From positions 7,502,001 through 7,566,000 of the forward strand of contig NZ_CP077970.1 in assembly GCF_024758505.1 (NCBI RefSeq): DNA of 64,000 nucleotides, read 5' to 3'. Each line of letters starts with the position of its first letter. The first letter of the stretch is position 1. Shown piece by piece: positions 54,967 through 64,000 of this stretch. This DNA comes from Bradyrhizobium arachidis (GTDB lineage Bacteria > Pseudomonadota > Alphaproteobacteria > Rhizobiales > Xanthobacteraceae). The notes below the pieces were generated by a model. It worked only from the letters and a program-made list of their open reading frames with translations, had not been told where the DNA came from and ran no database searches. Both the position numbers and the translations under genes were made by a program.

Positions 54967-55437
54967 TCATCCGATGAGTGGCTCTGCGCCATGCCCGGAG
55001 AGTCCCTGTAATCGCCATCCAGCAATGTCGCTGCTCTTCCCGCACTGCTCGCAGGTCAGGTGAGAGCACCCTAGAGATCGCCCGCGCTTGACGTTCTCGA
55101 GGGAAGCTTCGCGTGCGCAGCGCGGGCACGCCAATGGAGCGCGCCTGCCTCCCACGAGGGCGAGCAAAGAACTAGCGAAGGTCGACGCGCGGTTAACGAT
55201 CCTTTTGACCAATTTCGGAATCCAGAACGACGGTCCGGACTTGGGGGCTGAGTGTGGGGTTCCGGGACCGTCTTCGAGGCGCGGGGGCGCGGCCCATCCG
55301 CGCACCGCTAGTAACGTGGATGACGTGTGCAACAGGCAATTGTCTTCTGGTACAACCCTACTGCTGATGTGCATGGTGAGGCCGACACCCCACTGGCATG
55401 CACGAGCTGCGGTCATTAAATGCGGCTTTCCGCCCAC
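54967..55437 (-). CDS. Possible zinc-ribbon-like protein
   Basis: The C-terminal 60 residues contain a four-cysteine pattern (LACPRCAREASLENVKRGRS, then LGCSHLTCEQCGKSSDIAGW), suggestive of a zinc ribbon. The N-terminal part is not protein-like, so the true start is probably internal. No ribosome site decides it. Weak. Confidence 0.3.
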   Translation of the reverse strand: MGGKPHLMTAARACQWGVGLTMHISSRVVPEDNCLLHTSSTLLAVRGWAAPPRLEDGPGTPHSAPKSGPSFWIPKLVKRIVNRASTFASSLLALVGGRRAPLACPRCAREASLENVKRGRSLGCSHLTCEQCGKSSDIAGWRLQGLSGHGAEPLIG

Positions 55438-55591
55438 CCCCCTGACCAGCCCGCTATGGTGGGATCAACGCGCAGGAACGGACAGCGCTCAGCACTGCCG
55501 TTGATCTAGATCAAGTTTGGACGCGACCCGATCCAGGAGGATGATAGTTGGGCCAAGCGCGGGGCTTCCGAACCTAATTGGGGCGGATGGC

Positions 55592-56050
55592 ATGAAGTGT
55601 TGGGCGGGGCTGCTAATCGCTGCTCTTCTCGTGGCGGGATCGCGCGCGAGTGATGCCACAGTGCGGATCAGAGACGATCCCGGTGGATCAATTGGGAAGT
55701 ACATATTCAGGTATGAGAGGCTGCGCGCTTCGGGTCAGCCTGTGATCATCGACGGCTTCTGTGCGTCGGCTTGCACCATTGTGCTGGCAACCATCCCTTC
55801 GGACAGAATTTGCGTGACTTCTAAGGCGAACCTCGCGTTCCACGCTGCGTGGGATTTCGGCCGTCGTGGACGCCCTGTCACGAACCTCGGAGCGACCCGA
55901 ATGCTCTATTGGATGTATCCCGTGCCGGTGCGACAATGGATCGCTCATCGTGGCGGTCTAACGCCGCGAACAATCTTTCTGAGCGGAAAACCATTACAGG
56001 CGATGTTTCGCTCATGCCCGTCCTTGGCCCGCGAGAGAAGAAGCTTTTGA
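55592..56050 (+). CDS. Exported ClpP-like (COG3904-type) protein
   Basis: 152 residues from the ATG at 55592 (GGGGCGG upstream), with signal MKCWAGLLIAALLVAGSRAS. The mature part has GGSIGKYIFRYERLRASGQP and VIIDGFCASACTIVLATIPS (nucleophile-like Ser in ASACT). A His follows in NLAFHAAWDFGRRG, then MYPVPVRQWIAHRGGLTPRT. This matches small periplasmic crotonase/ClpP-fold proteins common in alphaproteobacteria. Peptidase activity is inferred, not shown. Confidence 0.78.
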   Translation: MKCWAGLLIAALLVAGSRASDATVRIRDDPGGSIGKYIFRYERLRASGQPVIIDGFCASACTIVLATIPSDRICVTSKANLAFHAAWDFGRRGRPVTNLGATRMLYWMYPVPVRQWIAHRGGLTPRTIFLSGKPLQAMFRSCPSLARERRSF

Positions 56051-56937
56051 GACGATTGGCGCAGGGCAAACGGATAGTCAGAACGCTGGGAAAATCAGAA
56101 AAGATCAAATCGGTTTGCAGCGCCAAAGGTGGATTGGAAGGCTGCAAATCCGACCGCAGGAGCAGCTTGAGGCCCTAACCCAAGAATTTGCTCCTTGGCC
56201 GGAACGAGCAGGCGGCGATAATTGAGCGGACCGCCGCCCGCGCCGCTCGAATTCGTCAGTACTGTATCCATAGGATACTGACCCGGACAAACGTAGCTGC
56301 CGTAGGCATCGTAGTAGCAGTGCAGCAACTTGTTGAGATGGGCATCGGCACCGACAACCGGCAACGCGCCGATACGCACGGGAAACAATATCTCGTCAAT
56401 ACCGTCCATGGCTTGTGAAGCGCACGCACTTGTTCGATGAAATGAATACTTGGGACGGGGATAAAAAACGTGGCATGCTTCTGATCGCGTAACATGCGGT
56501 CGAGAACGACGCGCGGCGACGTGTGACGCCCCGGTCTCGACGAGTCGGAGCGAGCTCGTTCGCGGCGCGCCGCTGGCCAGGGCTCCGTAGGAGTCGGCAA
56601 GCTCACCGTGAATTAGGCGGTCATTTGCATGATCAAGGCACCGCCTCGTCACTCATGTGCTCCCGCCATTTGCGGCGTGATCAACGGTCCGAACACCAAC
56701 CGACGCCGCTCTAAGCCGAGTATCTTGGGTTAGGCGGCGTCGGCATTTCGCTGGCCCCTGAAATCCCCAGCGCTGGCTTCTTACAAGATCGGCAGAACGA
56801 GGTCTTGTGACAGCATGCCAAATTTTTGGGTTTTCGAGCCCGCGCTTCCGGGTTCCCGTGACGGCGCGGCCGATGACGGTGGCGCAGCTGGCACGACGGA
56901 GGCGCGGCCCCCGAACGTCAGCCCTCCTGATTTCGGG
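56051..56937. other. Mostly gene-free stretch with an AraC remnant
   Basis: Nearly 900 bp without an intact gene. It contains the AraC-type fragment at 56308-56403; the remaining open frames are not protein-like. Confidence 0.45.
56308..56403 (-). pseudogene. Fragment of an AraC-family regulator gene
   Basis: The minus strand reads DEILFPVRIGALPVVGADAH then LNKLL, closely matching DEILFGAAIGALPVLGADVR then LNTLL of the intact AraC gene at 57200-58240. Similarity is lost on both sides. Confidence 0.65.
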
Positions 56938-57111
56938 CTACATCCTGAACAACATCCAGACCATCGCAGCTAACCAACCGGCAAGCCAAACAATCGAAGC
57001 CAGGAACGCCCAGTCATATCGCGTTAGGGCTCTGAGGCCGCGCCCCAGCGGATCGCTGTCCTTTGGTACAAGTGTGCTTAGTATCGCTGCCGCTTTTCGT
57101 CTTACTTGCAT
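56938..57111 (-). CDS. Small membrane protein, 57 residues
   Basis: The ATG at 57111 gives MQVRRKAAAILSTLVPKDSD, a basic amphipathic start, followed by one helix (WAFLASIVWLAGWLAAMVWM). GGGA lies upstream. Plausible small gene directly downstream of the AraC gene on the same strand. Confidence 0.48.
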   Translation of the reverse strand: MQVRRKAAAILSTLVPKDSDPLGRGLRALTRYDWAFLASIVWLAGWLAAMVWMLFRM

Positions 57112-57199
57112 GGTCCCGCGCACTAGCGGATTGCAGCCAAACAAGTCTTGTGATCATGCGCCAGGAAATTGGGACATTGGGCCAGCGTCGCGCCGCAAC

Positions 57200-58240
57200 T
57201 CAGCGAACGTCTCTCAGATTGCGGAACGTTGTTGGCGTCGATCCCGTCCAGCGAGCGAAGGCATGTGTGAAGGAGCTAATCTCACCGTAGCCTAACAGCC
57301 ATGCGATCTCAGAAATCGGAAGGTCCCGTTCCCGGAGATAACGTTTGGCAAGCGCCTGCCGCAATGTCTCAAGCACGCCCGAAAAGGCAGCGCCCTCGGC
57401 GGATAACGCACGCGCGAGTGTTCTGCGGCTCATGCCAAGGCGGCGAGCAATCTCCGACGCGTTAGCTTTGCCGTGCGGAAGCAATTGCGCGATTTGATCT
57501 TCGACCTGAGAACGAATGCTCGTGCGACGCGCTGCTCGGTTGCTGAGAGCCTCATCGGCGTATCGAAGCAGCAGCGTGTTAAGACGGACGTCGGCTCCAA
57601 GAACCGGCAACGCGCCGATGGCCGCTCCAAACAAGATCTCATCCCTATTCGCCCCAAATTCGATTTCGCATCCCAAATGAGATCGGACATCGGAGGGTGT
57701 CCCCGGCCTAAAATGTTTCAGCTTGATCTGGTTTGGGGCAAGCCTGCCGCTGCTCAGCGTCCGGCAAATGCGGACCAAGGAGACGAGCCAAAATTCCATG
57801 TGGTGACGATCGGAGAGGCGATCAATATTGAAGTATTCGAACCCGATGGCGAGCCTGTCCTTTAAAGAAACCCGCAGCCGCACACCTTCGTTGTTGATCG
57901 CGCAATAGCGCTCCGCGTTTTGCAGCGCATCGCCGAGCCGCTCCGAGGAGGCCATAACGTAGTAGAGCAACCCGATTTCGCCCAATTCGAAGTCCCGGGC
58001 TAAATGGAAACCAAAACAGTCGTCCTGCATTTCCTTGGCGGCGAGTTCGAGCATTCTGACCTGCGCGCTCGCGCCGACGCGTCGGTTTTCGTCCTGGATA
58101 TCTTTGCTTGTTAGGCCTGCGCCTGACATGACTGGGGCCAGGTCTGCTCCCGCATCGCGCAATCGATTATATGCGAGCCGAGCTATCCCTCCCGTGGCGC
58201 TAGGTATCGACGAGAGGTCCTTAGCGAGACCTTTGCGCAT
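57200..58240 (-). CDS. AraC-family transcriptional regulator
   Basis: About 346 residues from the ATG at 58240 (MRKGLAKDLSSIPSATGGIA); the frame to 58393 adds Arg-rich non-coding residues. The N-terminal Arabinose_bd-like domain (PF12625 type; EMQDDCFGFHLARDFELGEI, LLYYVMASSERLGDALQNAE) is followed by an HTH_18 domain (ASEIARRLGMSRRTLARALS; ISEIAWLLGYGEISSFTHAF then RWTGSTPTTFR). Typical of OruR/ArgR-like AraC regulators. The target is unknown; a broken cyclase lies just upstream. Confidence 0.92.
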   Translation of the reverse strand: MRKGLAKDLSSIPSATGGIARLAYNRLRDAGADLAPVMSGAGLTSKDIQDENRRVGASAQVRMLELAAKEMQDDCFGFHLARDFELGEIGLLYYVMASSERLGDALQNAERYCAINNEGVRLRVSLKDRLAIGFEYFNIDRLSDRHHMEFWLVSLVRICRTLSSGRLAPNQIKLKHFRPGTPSDVRSHLGCEIEFGANRDEILFGAAIGALPVLGADVRLNTLLLRYADEALSNRAARRTSIRSQVEDQIAQLLPHGKANASEIARRLGMSRRTLARALSAEGAAFSGVLETLRQALAKRYLRERDLPISEIAWLLGYGEISSFTHAFARWTGSTPTTFRNLRDVR

Positions 58241-58397
58241 CTGACGTTCCCATCGCGTCCGCGGCGCGCCCGACCCGAGAGTTTGGGGTGAGCGTCGAGG
58301 CCGTCGCACGCCGCGGACCGCTTGGCTGGAATGGTCGAGCCGAGTGGTCGCCGCTAGAATGTAGGCAAGTGGCATGGATAGCGCGGCAGTCATTGAC

Positions 58398-58870
58398 TTA
58401 AATCAAGTTTGGAAGCGTAAAGGCAATGGGCAGCCGCGCTGGATCGAAAACGGCGCCTGATATGCAAATGCCCCCGGGATCGGCAATGCTCTCCAATCTT
58501 GCTGCGATGTTAACCCCGTCGCCAAGGAGGTCATTCCCCTGAACAACAACAACATCGCCCAAATGAATGCCGATCCGAAACCGAAGCGCCAGGTCTTCAG
58601 GCTGATCGCCCTCAGCTTCAACGAGCCGAAGTTGAACAGCAACACAGCATTCAACGGCATCCATGGCACTGGGAAACTCAGCCAGAACACTATCGCCGGC
58701 TGTGTTTGCTATTCGGCCGCCATATTCAGCGATCAGGTCATCAACAATTTTGCGATACGCAGAAAGTGTTTTGAGGGTGGTGTCTCGTCGTGACTTACCA
58801 GCCGAGAATAACCTGCGATGTCGGCTGCAACGATAGCGGCTAGCTTTCGTCGAAGCGCTACCCGTGCCAA
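58398..58870 (-). pseudogene. Truncated, frameshifted class III cyclase gene
   Basis: From a TTG at 58870 the first frame reads RRKLAAIVAADIAGYSRLVS then HDE, the canonical start of a cyclase domain. Near 58790 the reading must shift to LKTLSAYRKIVDDLIAEYGG, NTAGDSVLAEFPS and LLGDGVNIAARLESIADPGG. It then ends GAVFDPARLPIAFTLPNLI, where normal genes continue. Two lesions (frameshift and 3' truncation) make a functional product unlikely. Confidence 0.78.
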
Positions 58871-59009
58871 TATTTACCCCCCTTATCGCATCATTTACGT
58901 CGCAATCTCGCGAACGGCCCGGATTAGAATGAACCAAAGCTTAGACGCGGACAATTAGGCCGGGTCCGCCATCGGCAGCATTGGACTTAAACCCGGCGAT
59001 CTGGCCGCA

Positions 59010-59130
59010 GGTCGGTTTGGGTCAAAAATGCGGAGAAGTCGGTCCGAGCAAATCCACTCCGCTCCCGCCCACTATGCGGACGTCAATGACAGGCTTGGCC
59101 ACTTCGCTGATGGGCCACATCCGGACTCAT
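59010..59130. repeat. Degenerate intergenic repeat, copy 1
   Basis: Aligns by eye with 62999-63115: shared GGGTCAAAA, GAGCAAATC, CGCCxACTA and GATGGGCCA blocks in the same order and orientation. Non-coding, GQKR family. Confidence 0.55.
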
Positions 59131-59151
59131 GCAGCGCAACAAGATACGCAC

Positions 59152-59187
59152 TCAGCCGATCACTTTATCAGTGCGCGCGAGTACCAT
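59152..59187 (-). pseudogene. 3'-end remnant of an ABC_sub_bind gene
   Basis: The minus strand reads MVLARTDKVIG then TGA, comparable to ALLARADEVIE then TGA. Downstream DNA (TCCGGACTCATGCAGCGCAAC) also resembles that after the intact gene near 37303. Confidence 0.5.
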
Positions 59188-59349
59188 CGGGAGTCGAACC
59201 TTGCAATTCGATTCGAATTGCGCGGCGCTTCATTCGGCTAACTTTGTGCGTCGGCGCCAAGTTCGAGGCTATGTCCTGCGATTGGCTGAATCTTGGCCTC
59301 CAGGCTCTGCGCATCACCGGCTCCAACGGTCCGATCTCGGGCGCCAACA

Positions 59350-62300
59350 CTAGTTCAACACTCTCACCAGATCATCAGCCTCGCGCAGATCGCGGGAAGT
59401 TTCCGCGGATGCGAATTTCGCCCGGGTCGATATTAGCAGGTCTCGTGCCTCAGTGCGTCCGGATGCGCTCCCGCCTGCGCTGACCAGGCGCGCGATGCTG
59501 ATCGCCGTGCGCAATTCCCAACCGACCGCCCCGAGCTTCCTGGCAGAGGCAAGCGAGCGCTTGAACAAGCGCATGGCGGCCCGGTCGTCCCGCGATGGAT
59601 CGCGACACAGCAGCGAGCCGTGGATCCGGTAAATCTCGGGAGCAGCCCAGCGCTCGCCGGTTTGCTTCACCAGGGCCTCAGCCGAGGCAGCGAAGTTTCG
59701 AGCCCTGCCCATCTGCCCGATCCGTCCGAATTCCGTGGCAAGCAGAATTCGATAGAGCGGCATCTGGATGCACCGGTTCTCGGCGGGCAGCTTATCGAGC
59801 AGGCCGCATAGCTGCTCGAGCACGTCCGGCGCGGGGCCTCGTGCCGCCAACGCTGCGGTTGCCCACAATGGACCGATGACCCGGTACATCGGATAGCCAT
59901 ACTCGTCAGCGACCTTCAGACCACGCTTCACGCTGGCAAGGTTCTCCGCAAGGTCACCCTCATACCAGTGATCGGCGACGCCGAGAATGGAGGCAAAAGC
60001 CACCATGAACGGATGTCCGATCTCGTTCGCAAGCTGCCGCGCCGTCACGCAACACTCTCTGGCCCGGCCGGGCCGGCCCAACAGCCATTCAATGTGTCCG
60101 GAATAGACGAGCGATACAATTAATGGATCATGCTGATAGATCTGGACCAGCTTGCCGTGCTCGCGCGGATTGTAGCGAGCGCTGACCAGAGCCGCGAGCT
60201 CACTCGCCTGCTGCAAACGACCGAGGAAGAAATTGGCGATCACGGCGGCGGTGTAGGCCATGAGGGCGGCCTCGTCGTTGCGCCACACTTCTGCCCGCCG
60301 GACGAAATTTTCCGCGTGTTCGAGGCCCTTGGTGAGCTCGCAGTTGACCAGCTTGGCTATGGTACTTCCCCACAGCACCGTCGCCTTCTCGCGAATGGTG
60401 CCATGGCTCGCGCAAAGCTCGAGTGCACGACTGTAGGGGCCATAGACGTTTGGGTCGGACCATCCGGCGTTGGCCGTGTACGCCATCGCCAGATTGGATT
60501 GCAGTCCGATTTCAGCCTCGAAGCGCCGTGGCGACGCCGGCATCTTGGATATCAGCGAGAGGCCTTCGCGAAGGTGAGCCACGGCTTCCTTGGTGGCAGA
60601 TCTGCGCAGCGCGGATTTGCCAGCCTGGAGCCAGGCCTCGATCGCCTCCGGAATGTTGCCTGCGCGCGCATAATGATAGCCTAATACCGCCGGCTGGCCG
60701 CTTTCTTCAATGGAGGCTTCCTGGAGCAGCCACGATGCCACGCGCGCATGGAGTTCACGCCTTTCCTCCATGAGCAACGACGAGTAGGCGACTTCCTGTA
60801 TCATCGCATGTTTGAACGTGAAGACCTCGCCTTGAGGTTCCTTGCTGCGATACACGATCCCCGCTCTCTCGAGAGCTCGCAACGCCTGTGGCAGCGTTTG
60901 GCTCTTATCCGGAAACACGTTGAAAATGCCTTCATAGTCGAAACGCCTTCCGAAAACGGAGGCGATCTGGGCGACGCGCTTGGCAGGACCGAGACGATCA
61001 AGGCGCTCCATCAGGGAATCGTGAATACTTGACGGCACCAGGGGTTCCGGCAACTTCGGCACAGGGCTTTCGGCGGCCGGCGGGACCGCACCGGCATCGA
61101 CGACGGCCCGCGTGAACTCCTCGACAAAGAGTGGCACGCCGTCGGTCCTTTCCACGATCTGGCTGGTAATCTGGCGCGGCACGAAATCGCTGCCCGCGAC
61201 GGCTGCGACCATCTGCTCGCATTCATGCGCTGCCAGCTTCCGGAGGGGGACCCGTCTAATTGCCGTGCTTGACAACCAGTCGGCCTTGTAATCATCGCGA
61301 TGCGTGATCAGGACCATGATCCGCTCGCCAGGACAGCGAGCCATCACGCGTACCAGCAGTTCGATGGTGGTCGGGTCCATCCACTGGACGTCCTCGACGA
61401 TCCCGAGGATCGGCTGCTTGCGCGAGGCGGCGACAAGAGCGTCCACGAACACCTGAAACGCACGCTCGCGCTCCAGGGGAGATCCGAAATCCGCGGGCTC
61501 GTATCCCGCGCATGCGGGGATCGATAGCACCGCCCCGTAGTAACGAAGCGCCTGCTTGAGATCGGTGACGGCGCTCGCCAACAGCGATTGCAGTTTTGCC
61601 AGCGCGAGTTCCGCGTTGTCGGTCTCGTGGATGCCGGTCGCGCGTATGAGGCGCTCGATTTCCGGGGCAAGCGGCGTGTTGATGTGGAACGGTGAACATT
61701 GCAGCGACAGAACATCACGCGGAGACGCACCGAGCGAACTGCGGAACTGGCGAATCAAACGTGACTTGCCGATGCCGGGCTCGCCGGAAATGACGCCAAC
61801 TTGCCCCGAGCCGGCGAGAGTCTGCTGCCACATCTCGGCAAGTAACGCACTTTCGCTGGTTCGGTTTATCATCGGGGCAAGAGGCGACCTCCGCGCGCGG
61901 TCGAACCTGCTTTCATTTGACCCAAGCGCCTCTGCACGCCAAGCCTCGACCGGCTCCTCCACGCCCTTGAGAGCTTGTCGGCCAAGCGGCGCATAGCTGA
62001 AGGTTCTGCGGGTCAGATCGTAAGTGCTCGAGCCGACTACGATACCGTTCTCACTCGCGAGTCCTTGCAGGCGGGCAGCGACATGCGCCGTACTGCCGAA
62101 CACTTCCCGTCGATCGGGGGGCTCGCCGGGCACGCTGCCGACGACGACGACCCCGGTGTTGACCCCAATGCGCACGCCCAGGCGAACGAAGCTGCCGTCC
62201 GACAGCAGAAACTTGTGTTCCTTGATCGCCGCGGCAATCGCCAGAGAGGCGCGGACCGCGCGCTCGGGATCATTTTCATGGGCTTGCGGGACGCCAAAAA

Positions 62301-62565
62301 ATGCGAGCAACCCGTCACCAATCATTCTGGCGATATAACCGCCGTAGCGGCGAATCTGCTCGTCGCAGATATCGCGGTAAGTTCTGATAATCGCGAAGAA
62401 CTCCTCGGGATCGATCCGCTCGCTTAGGGGTGTCGAACCGACGATATCGATAAATGTCACGGTGAGCTGGCGGCGTTCGGCATGCGGAGCCTCATTCTCG
62501 ACATTCGGCGGCCCCTGTGTCCGCTGAAGTCCGCCTAAACGATCGGGCCTCGGCTCGCTGCTCAT
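59350..62565 (-). CDS. Adenylate cyclase with AAA ATPase and TPR-like domains
   Basis: The 1071-residue protein starts at the ATG at 62565. The N-terminal class III cyclase domain (about 30-205) has metal aspartates in TVTFIDIVGSTPLSERID and MIGDGLLAFFGVPQ and the HVAARLQGLA helix. An AAA/STAND-like ATPase follows, with Walker A GEPGIGKSRL near residue 261 and Walker B-like LGIVEDVQWMDPTTIELL. The long C-terminal half is built of helical TPR-like repeats (GYHYARAGNIPEAIEAWLQA; FVRRAEVWRNDEAALMAYTA). This fusion type is widespread in rhizobia and actinobacteria. Its activating signal is unknown. Confidence 0.92.
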   Translation of the reverse strand: MSSEPRPDRLGGLQRTQGPPNVENEAPHAERRQLTVTFIDIVGSTPLSERIDPEEFFAIIRTYRDICDEQIRRYGGYIARMIGDGLLAFFGVPQAHENDPERAVRASLAIAAAIKEHKFLLSDGSFVRLGVRIGVNTGVVVVGSVPGEPPDRREVFGSTAHVAARLQGLASENGIVVGSSTYDLTRRTFSYAPLGRQALKGVEEPVEAWRAEALGSNESRFDRARRSPLAPMINRTSESALLAEMWQQTLAGSGQVGVISGEPGIGKSRLIRQFRSSLGASPRDVLSLQCSPFHINTPLAPEIERLIRATGIHETDNAELALAKLQSLLASAVTDLKQALRYYGAVLSIPACAGYEPADFGSPLERERAFQVFVDALVAASRKQPILGIVEDVQWMDPTTIELLVRVMARCPGERIMVLITHRDDYKADWLSSTAIRRVPLRKLAAHECEQMVAAVAGSDFVPRQITSQIVERTDGVPLFVEEFTRAVVDAGAVPPAAESPVPKLPEPLVPSSIHDSLMERLDRLGPAKRVAQIASVFGRRFDYEGIFNVFPDKSQTLPQALRALERAGIVYRSKEPQGEVFTFKHAMIQEVAYSSLLMEERRELHARVASWLLQEASIEESGQPAVLGYHYARAGNIPEAIEAWLQAGKSALRRSATKEAVAHLREGLSLISKMPASPRRFEAEIGLQSNLAMAYTANAGWSDPNVYGPYSRALELCASHGTIREKATVLWGSTIAKLVNCELTKGLEHAENFVRRAEVWRNDEAALMAYTAAVIANFFLGRLQQASELAALVSARYNPREHGKLVQIYQHDPLIVSLVYSGHIEWLLGRPGRARECCVTARQLANEIGHPFMVAFASILGVADHWYEGDLAENLASVKRGLKVADEYGYPMYRVIGPLWATAALAARGPAPDVLEQLCGLLDKLPAENRCIQMPLYRILLATEFGRIGQMGRARNFAASAEALVKQTGERWAAPEIYRIHGSLLCRDPSRDDRAAMRLFKRSLASARKLGAVGWELRTAISIARLVSAGGSASGRTEARDLLISTRAKFASAETSRDLREADDLVRVLN

Positions 62566-63163
62566 GACCCACCAAGTTCACTTTCCGCCGTACCTGCCGC
62601 GAGGCAAGATAGACGGCGAGCCGCATCCAGTTAACGCTGCCGAGCCCGTGCCCAGGCAGACAGTTCCAGGGATTGAATACCATGTGCTCGCAGTCGTACA
62701 GCGCATTCTGCGTCAAACTCTTGAAATGGCAGTGCTTCCTGGGCGCACTTTAGGACGGGTCCATGGCCGCGAAGCGTCCCCGACGTCATCCGACGTGACG
62801 GTGTGACGTACCCTTTTGGAGAAATCGAACACGACGTCATCGCCGCCTTGTTGCGTGCGTGGATGCGGATCCCCCACAAGCGATTTTTGAAGAAAGCTTT
62901 TCGATGGGCCCAAAACGCAGACGTCCACCATCTGATGTCCTCATTCGACCACCGGGAGGACCGACCAAATAGCGCACTACCTTGTGCTCGCCGATCTCGG
63001 CTTCGGGTCAAAAGGCGAAGAACTCAGCATGAGCAAATCTAGTCGGCTCCACGCCACTAAGCTGACCACAGTGAGCGGTGTCGGCGCTTCACCGATGGGC
63101 CAGAAGCGGAAACCTAGAATTGACGATTAAAGACGCCAGCCAATAAGCGATTGTTAGGTGCTC
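62566..63163. other. Gene-free stretch with repeat
   Basis: About 600 bp upstream of the large cyclase; the second degenerate repeat (62999-63115) lies here. No intact gene. Confidence 0.45.
62999..63115. repeat. Degenerate intergenic repeat, copy 2
   Basis: Partner of 59010-59130. The plus strand also reads GASPMGQKRKPRIDD near 63085-63129, the GQKR signature of the family. Confidence 0.55.
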
Positions 63164-63897
63164 TCATTTGCTTCGGCGGCTTTTTTGCACGAGGTCGTCT
63201 ACATACGCCTTGCACAGATGGAGGTCGGCACCTGTTTCCGACCGGACAAGGGCAATGGCTGCGATGGGGTTGCGGTCATGTAGGAGGCTCGCCACACGCT
63301 CAAAAACATTGAGTGGCAATGTGATCTCTGGACCTGGATCAGCCTGACTAGGCTCTGGCCAGACCGCTGGAGCAATCTTGGCGGTCCATTTGACCATGTC
63401 ACCGCAACGTTCGGCATATCCGCACGCGACGAGCGCGGCAATCTCGCTATCAAATTCGGGCGCCGGCTCGAACGGTTCAGACCTGAAAAGAGCTGCGTCC
63501 CGGCAGGGCCGTATTCGCAAGCGGTGTCGACATATGCCTCCAGCAGGCGTTTGAACAACACATCCGAAATCTCACCACAGGCAAGCACTCGCGCCCGTGT
63601 TTCGGGAGCTGGGAAGAACTTATAGACGGCGAATGTTTCCTCGCCCGGGCGCCGCTTTGCATCGACATATTGCTGCCGAGTCATCCCTTGGTAGCCGGTC
63701 GCGGTCGTTACCAAGGCCAAGGCGACGCCAAGCTCCCAAAGCACATCGCATCCATCCTCGAACGGAGTTTGCGCGTAGTGCCAATAGTAATCTGGCGGGT
63801 CGTCAGGTTCGAGCGTCATTGAAAGGCGCCGCGCGAGACCGACGGCAAGTTCCGCGGCCAACCGAAGGTGTTCTGATGGCTGATCGGCCTTCGTCAT
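63164..63897 (-). pseudogene. Probably frameshifted hypothetical gene with L7/L12-like C-terminus
   Basis: The first frame starts MTKADQPSEHLRLAAELAVG and is protein-like to YVDTACEYGPAGTQLF (about residue 136). Its remaining ~95 residues (SGLNRSSRRPNLIARLPRSS) look non-coding. A second frame continues sensibly from LFRSEPFEPAPEFDSEIAAL through CGYAERCGDMVKWTAKIAPA to a C-terminal RVASLLHDRNPIAAIALVRS then ETGADLHLCKAYVDDLVQ. That end resembles the ribosomal L7/L12 C-terminal fold. The switch falls at a CTCTTTTCAGG run near 63488-63498. Alternatives are two overlapping genes or a sequencing error. Confidence 0.55.
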
Positions 63898-64000
63898 TTC
63901 CTGATCAATCCGGTATCGGACGACGCGCAGTTCGCCGCAAAACCTACCCCCTGAAGGTTAGGATTTAGTCATCGGCTGAGTCTGCTATGGGTCACATTGA

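Larger units (their letters stand above)
58871..59349. other. Gene-free stretch with repeats and a gene remnant
   Basis: It holds a GQKR-type repeat (59010-59130) paired with 62999-63115 and the ABC_sub_bind 3' remnant at 59152-59187. Confidence 0.5.

Overview
The window looks like chromosome of a high-GC alphaproteobacterium of the Bradyrhizobium/Nitrobacteraceae type. This is inferred from gene content, not from a marker gene: several class III nucleotidyl cyclases fused to TPR or AAA modules, an HWE-family histidine kinase, an ABC_sub_bind-type solute-binding protein, many 60-100 residue coiled-coil or membrane proteins, and degenerate intergenic repeats that translate to GQKR / PKAD-like peptides. 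No rRNA, tRNA, CRISPR array or complete prophage was found.

Layout. (1) 1-9.2 kb: the 3' part of a giant repetitive adhesin (ten 102-residue VCBS-type repeats, three 134-residue repeats, unique C-terminal modules), followed by its likely type I secretion ABC protein and HlyD-family adaptor. (2) 9.5-17.7 kb: small hypothetical genes, a cyclase-TolB-TPR protein, a polyglycine membrane protein and a truncated H-NS-like protein. (3) 17.8-28.2 kb: a densely coding block unlike its surroundings. An AfuABC-like (sugar-phosphate type) importer with an inositol-monophosphatase-family phosphatase reads leftward, together with a 2H phosphoesterase; a second complete ABC importer reads rightward from a shared intergenic region. 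This is the best candidate for a coherent, poorly described system: import and dephosphorylation of phosphorylated polyols or sugars. (4) 28.3-38.3 kb: CLC channel, ThuA-like protein, low-complexity exported proteins, an HWE kinase, a full-length IS110-family transposase and an ABC_sub_bind protein.

(5) 38.4-47.1 kb: gene remnants, a structured segment between two strong intrinsic terminators, an S41-family peptidase, a saccharopine-dehydrogenase-like reductase, a thioredoxin-like protein, a DUF1194 von Willebrand protein, a broken ABM monooxygenase and an alkyl-DHAP-synthase-like flavoprotein, a short piece of which recurs at 38.4 kb. (6) 47.3-64 kb: a MASE1 hybrid histidine kinase, a DUF2721 protein, a zinc metallopeptidase, envelope/stress small proteins (glycine zipper, GlsB/YeaQ), a ClpP-like exported protein, an AraC regulator beside remnants of an AraC gene and of a cyclase, a 1071-residue cyclase-ATPase, and a probably frameshifted gene at the right edge.

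Outside the transporter block, coding density is low. Much of the intergenic DNA consists of decayed repeats and 3' ends of gene families, consistent with long-term duplication and erosion.
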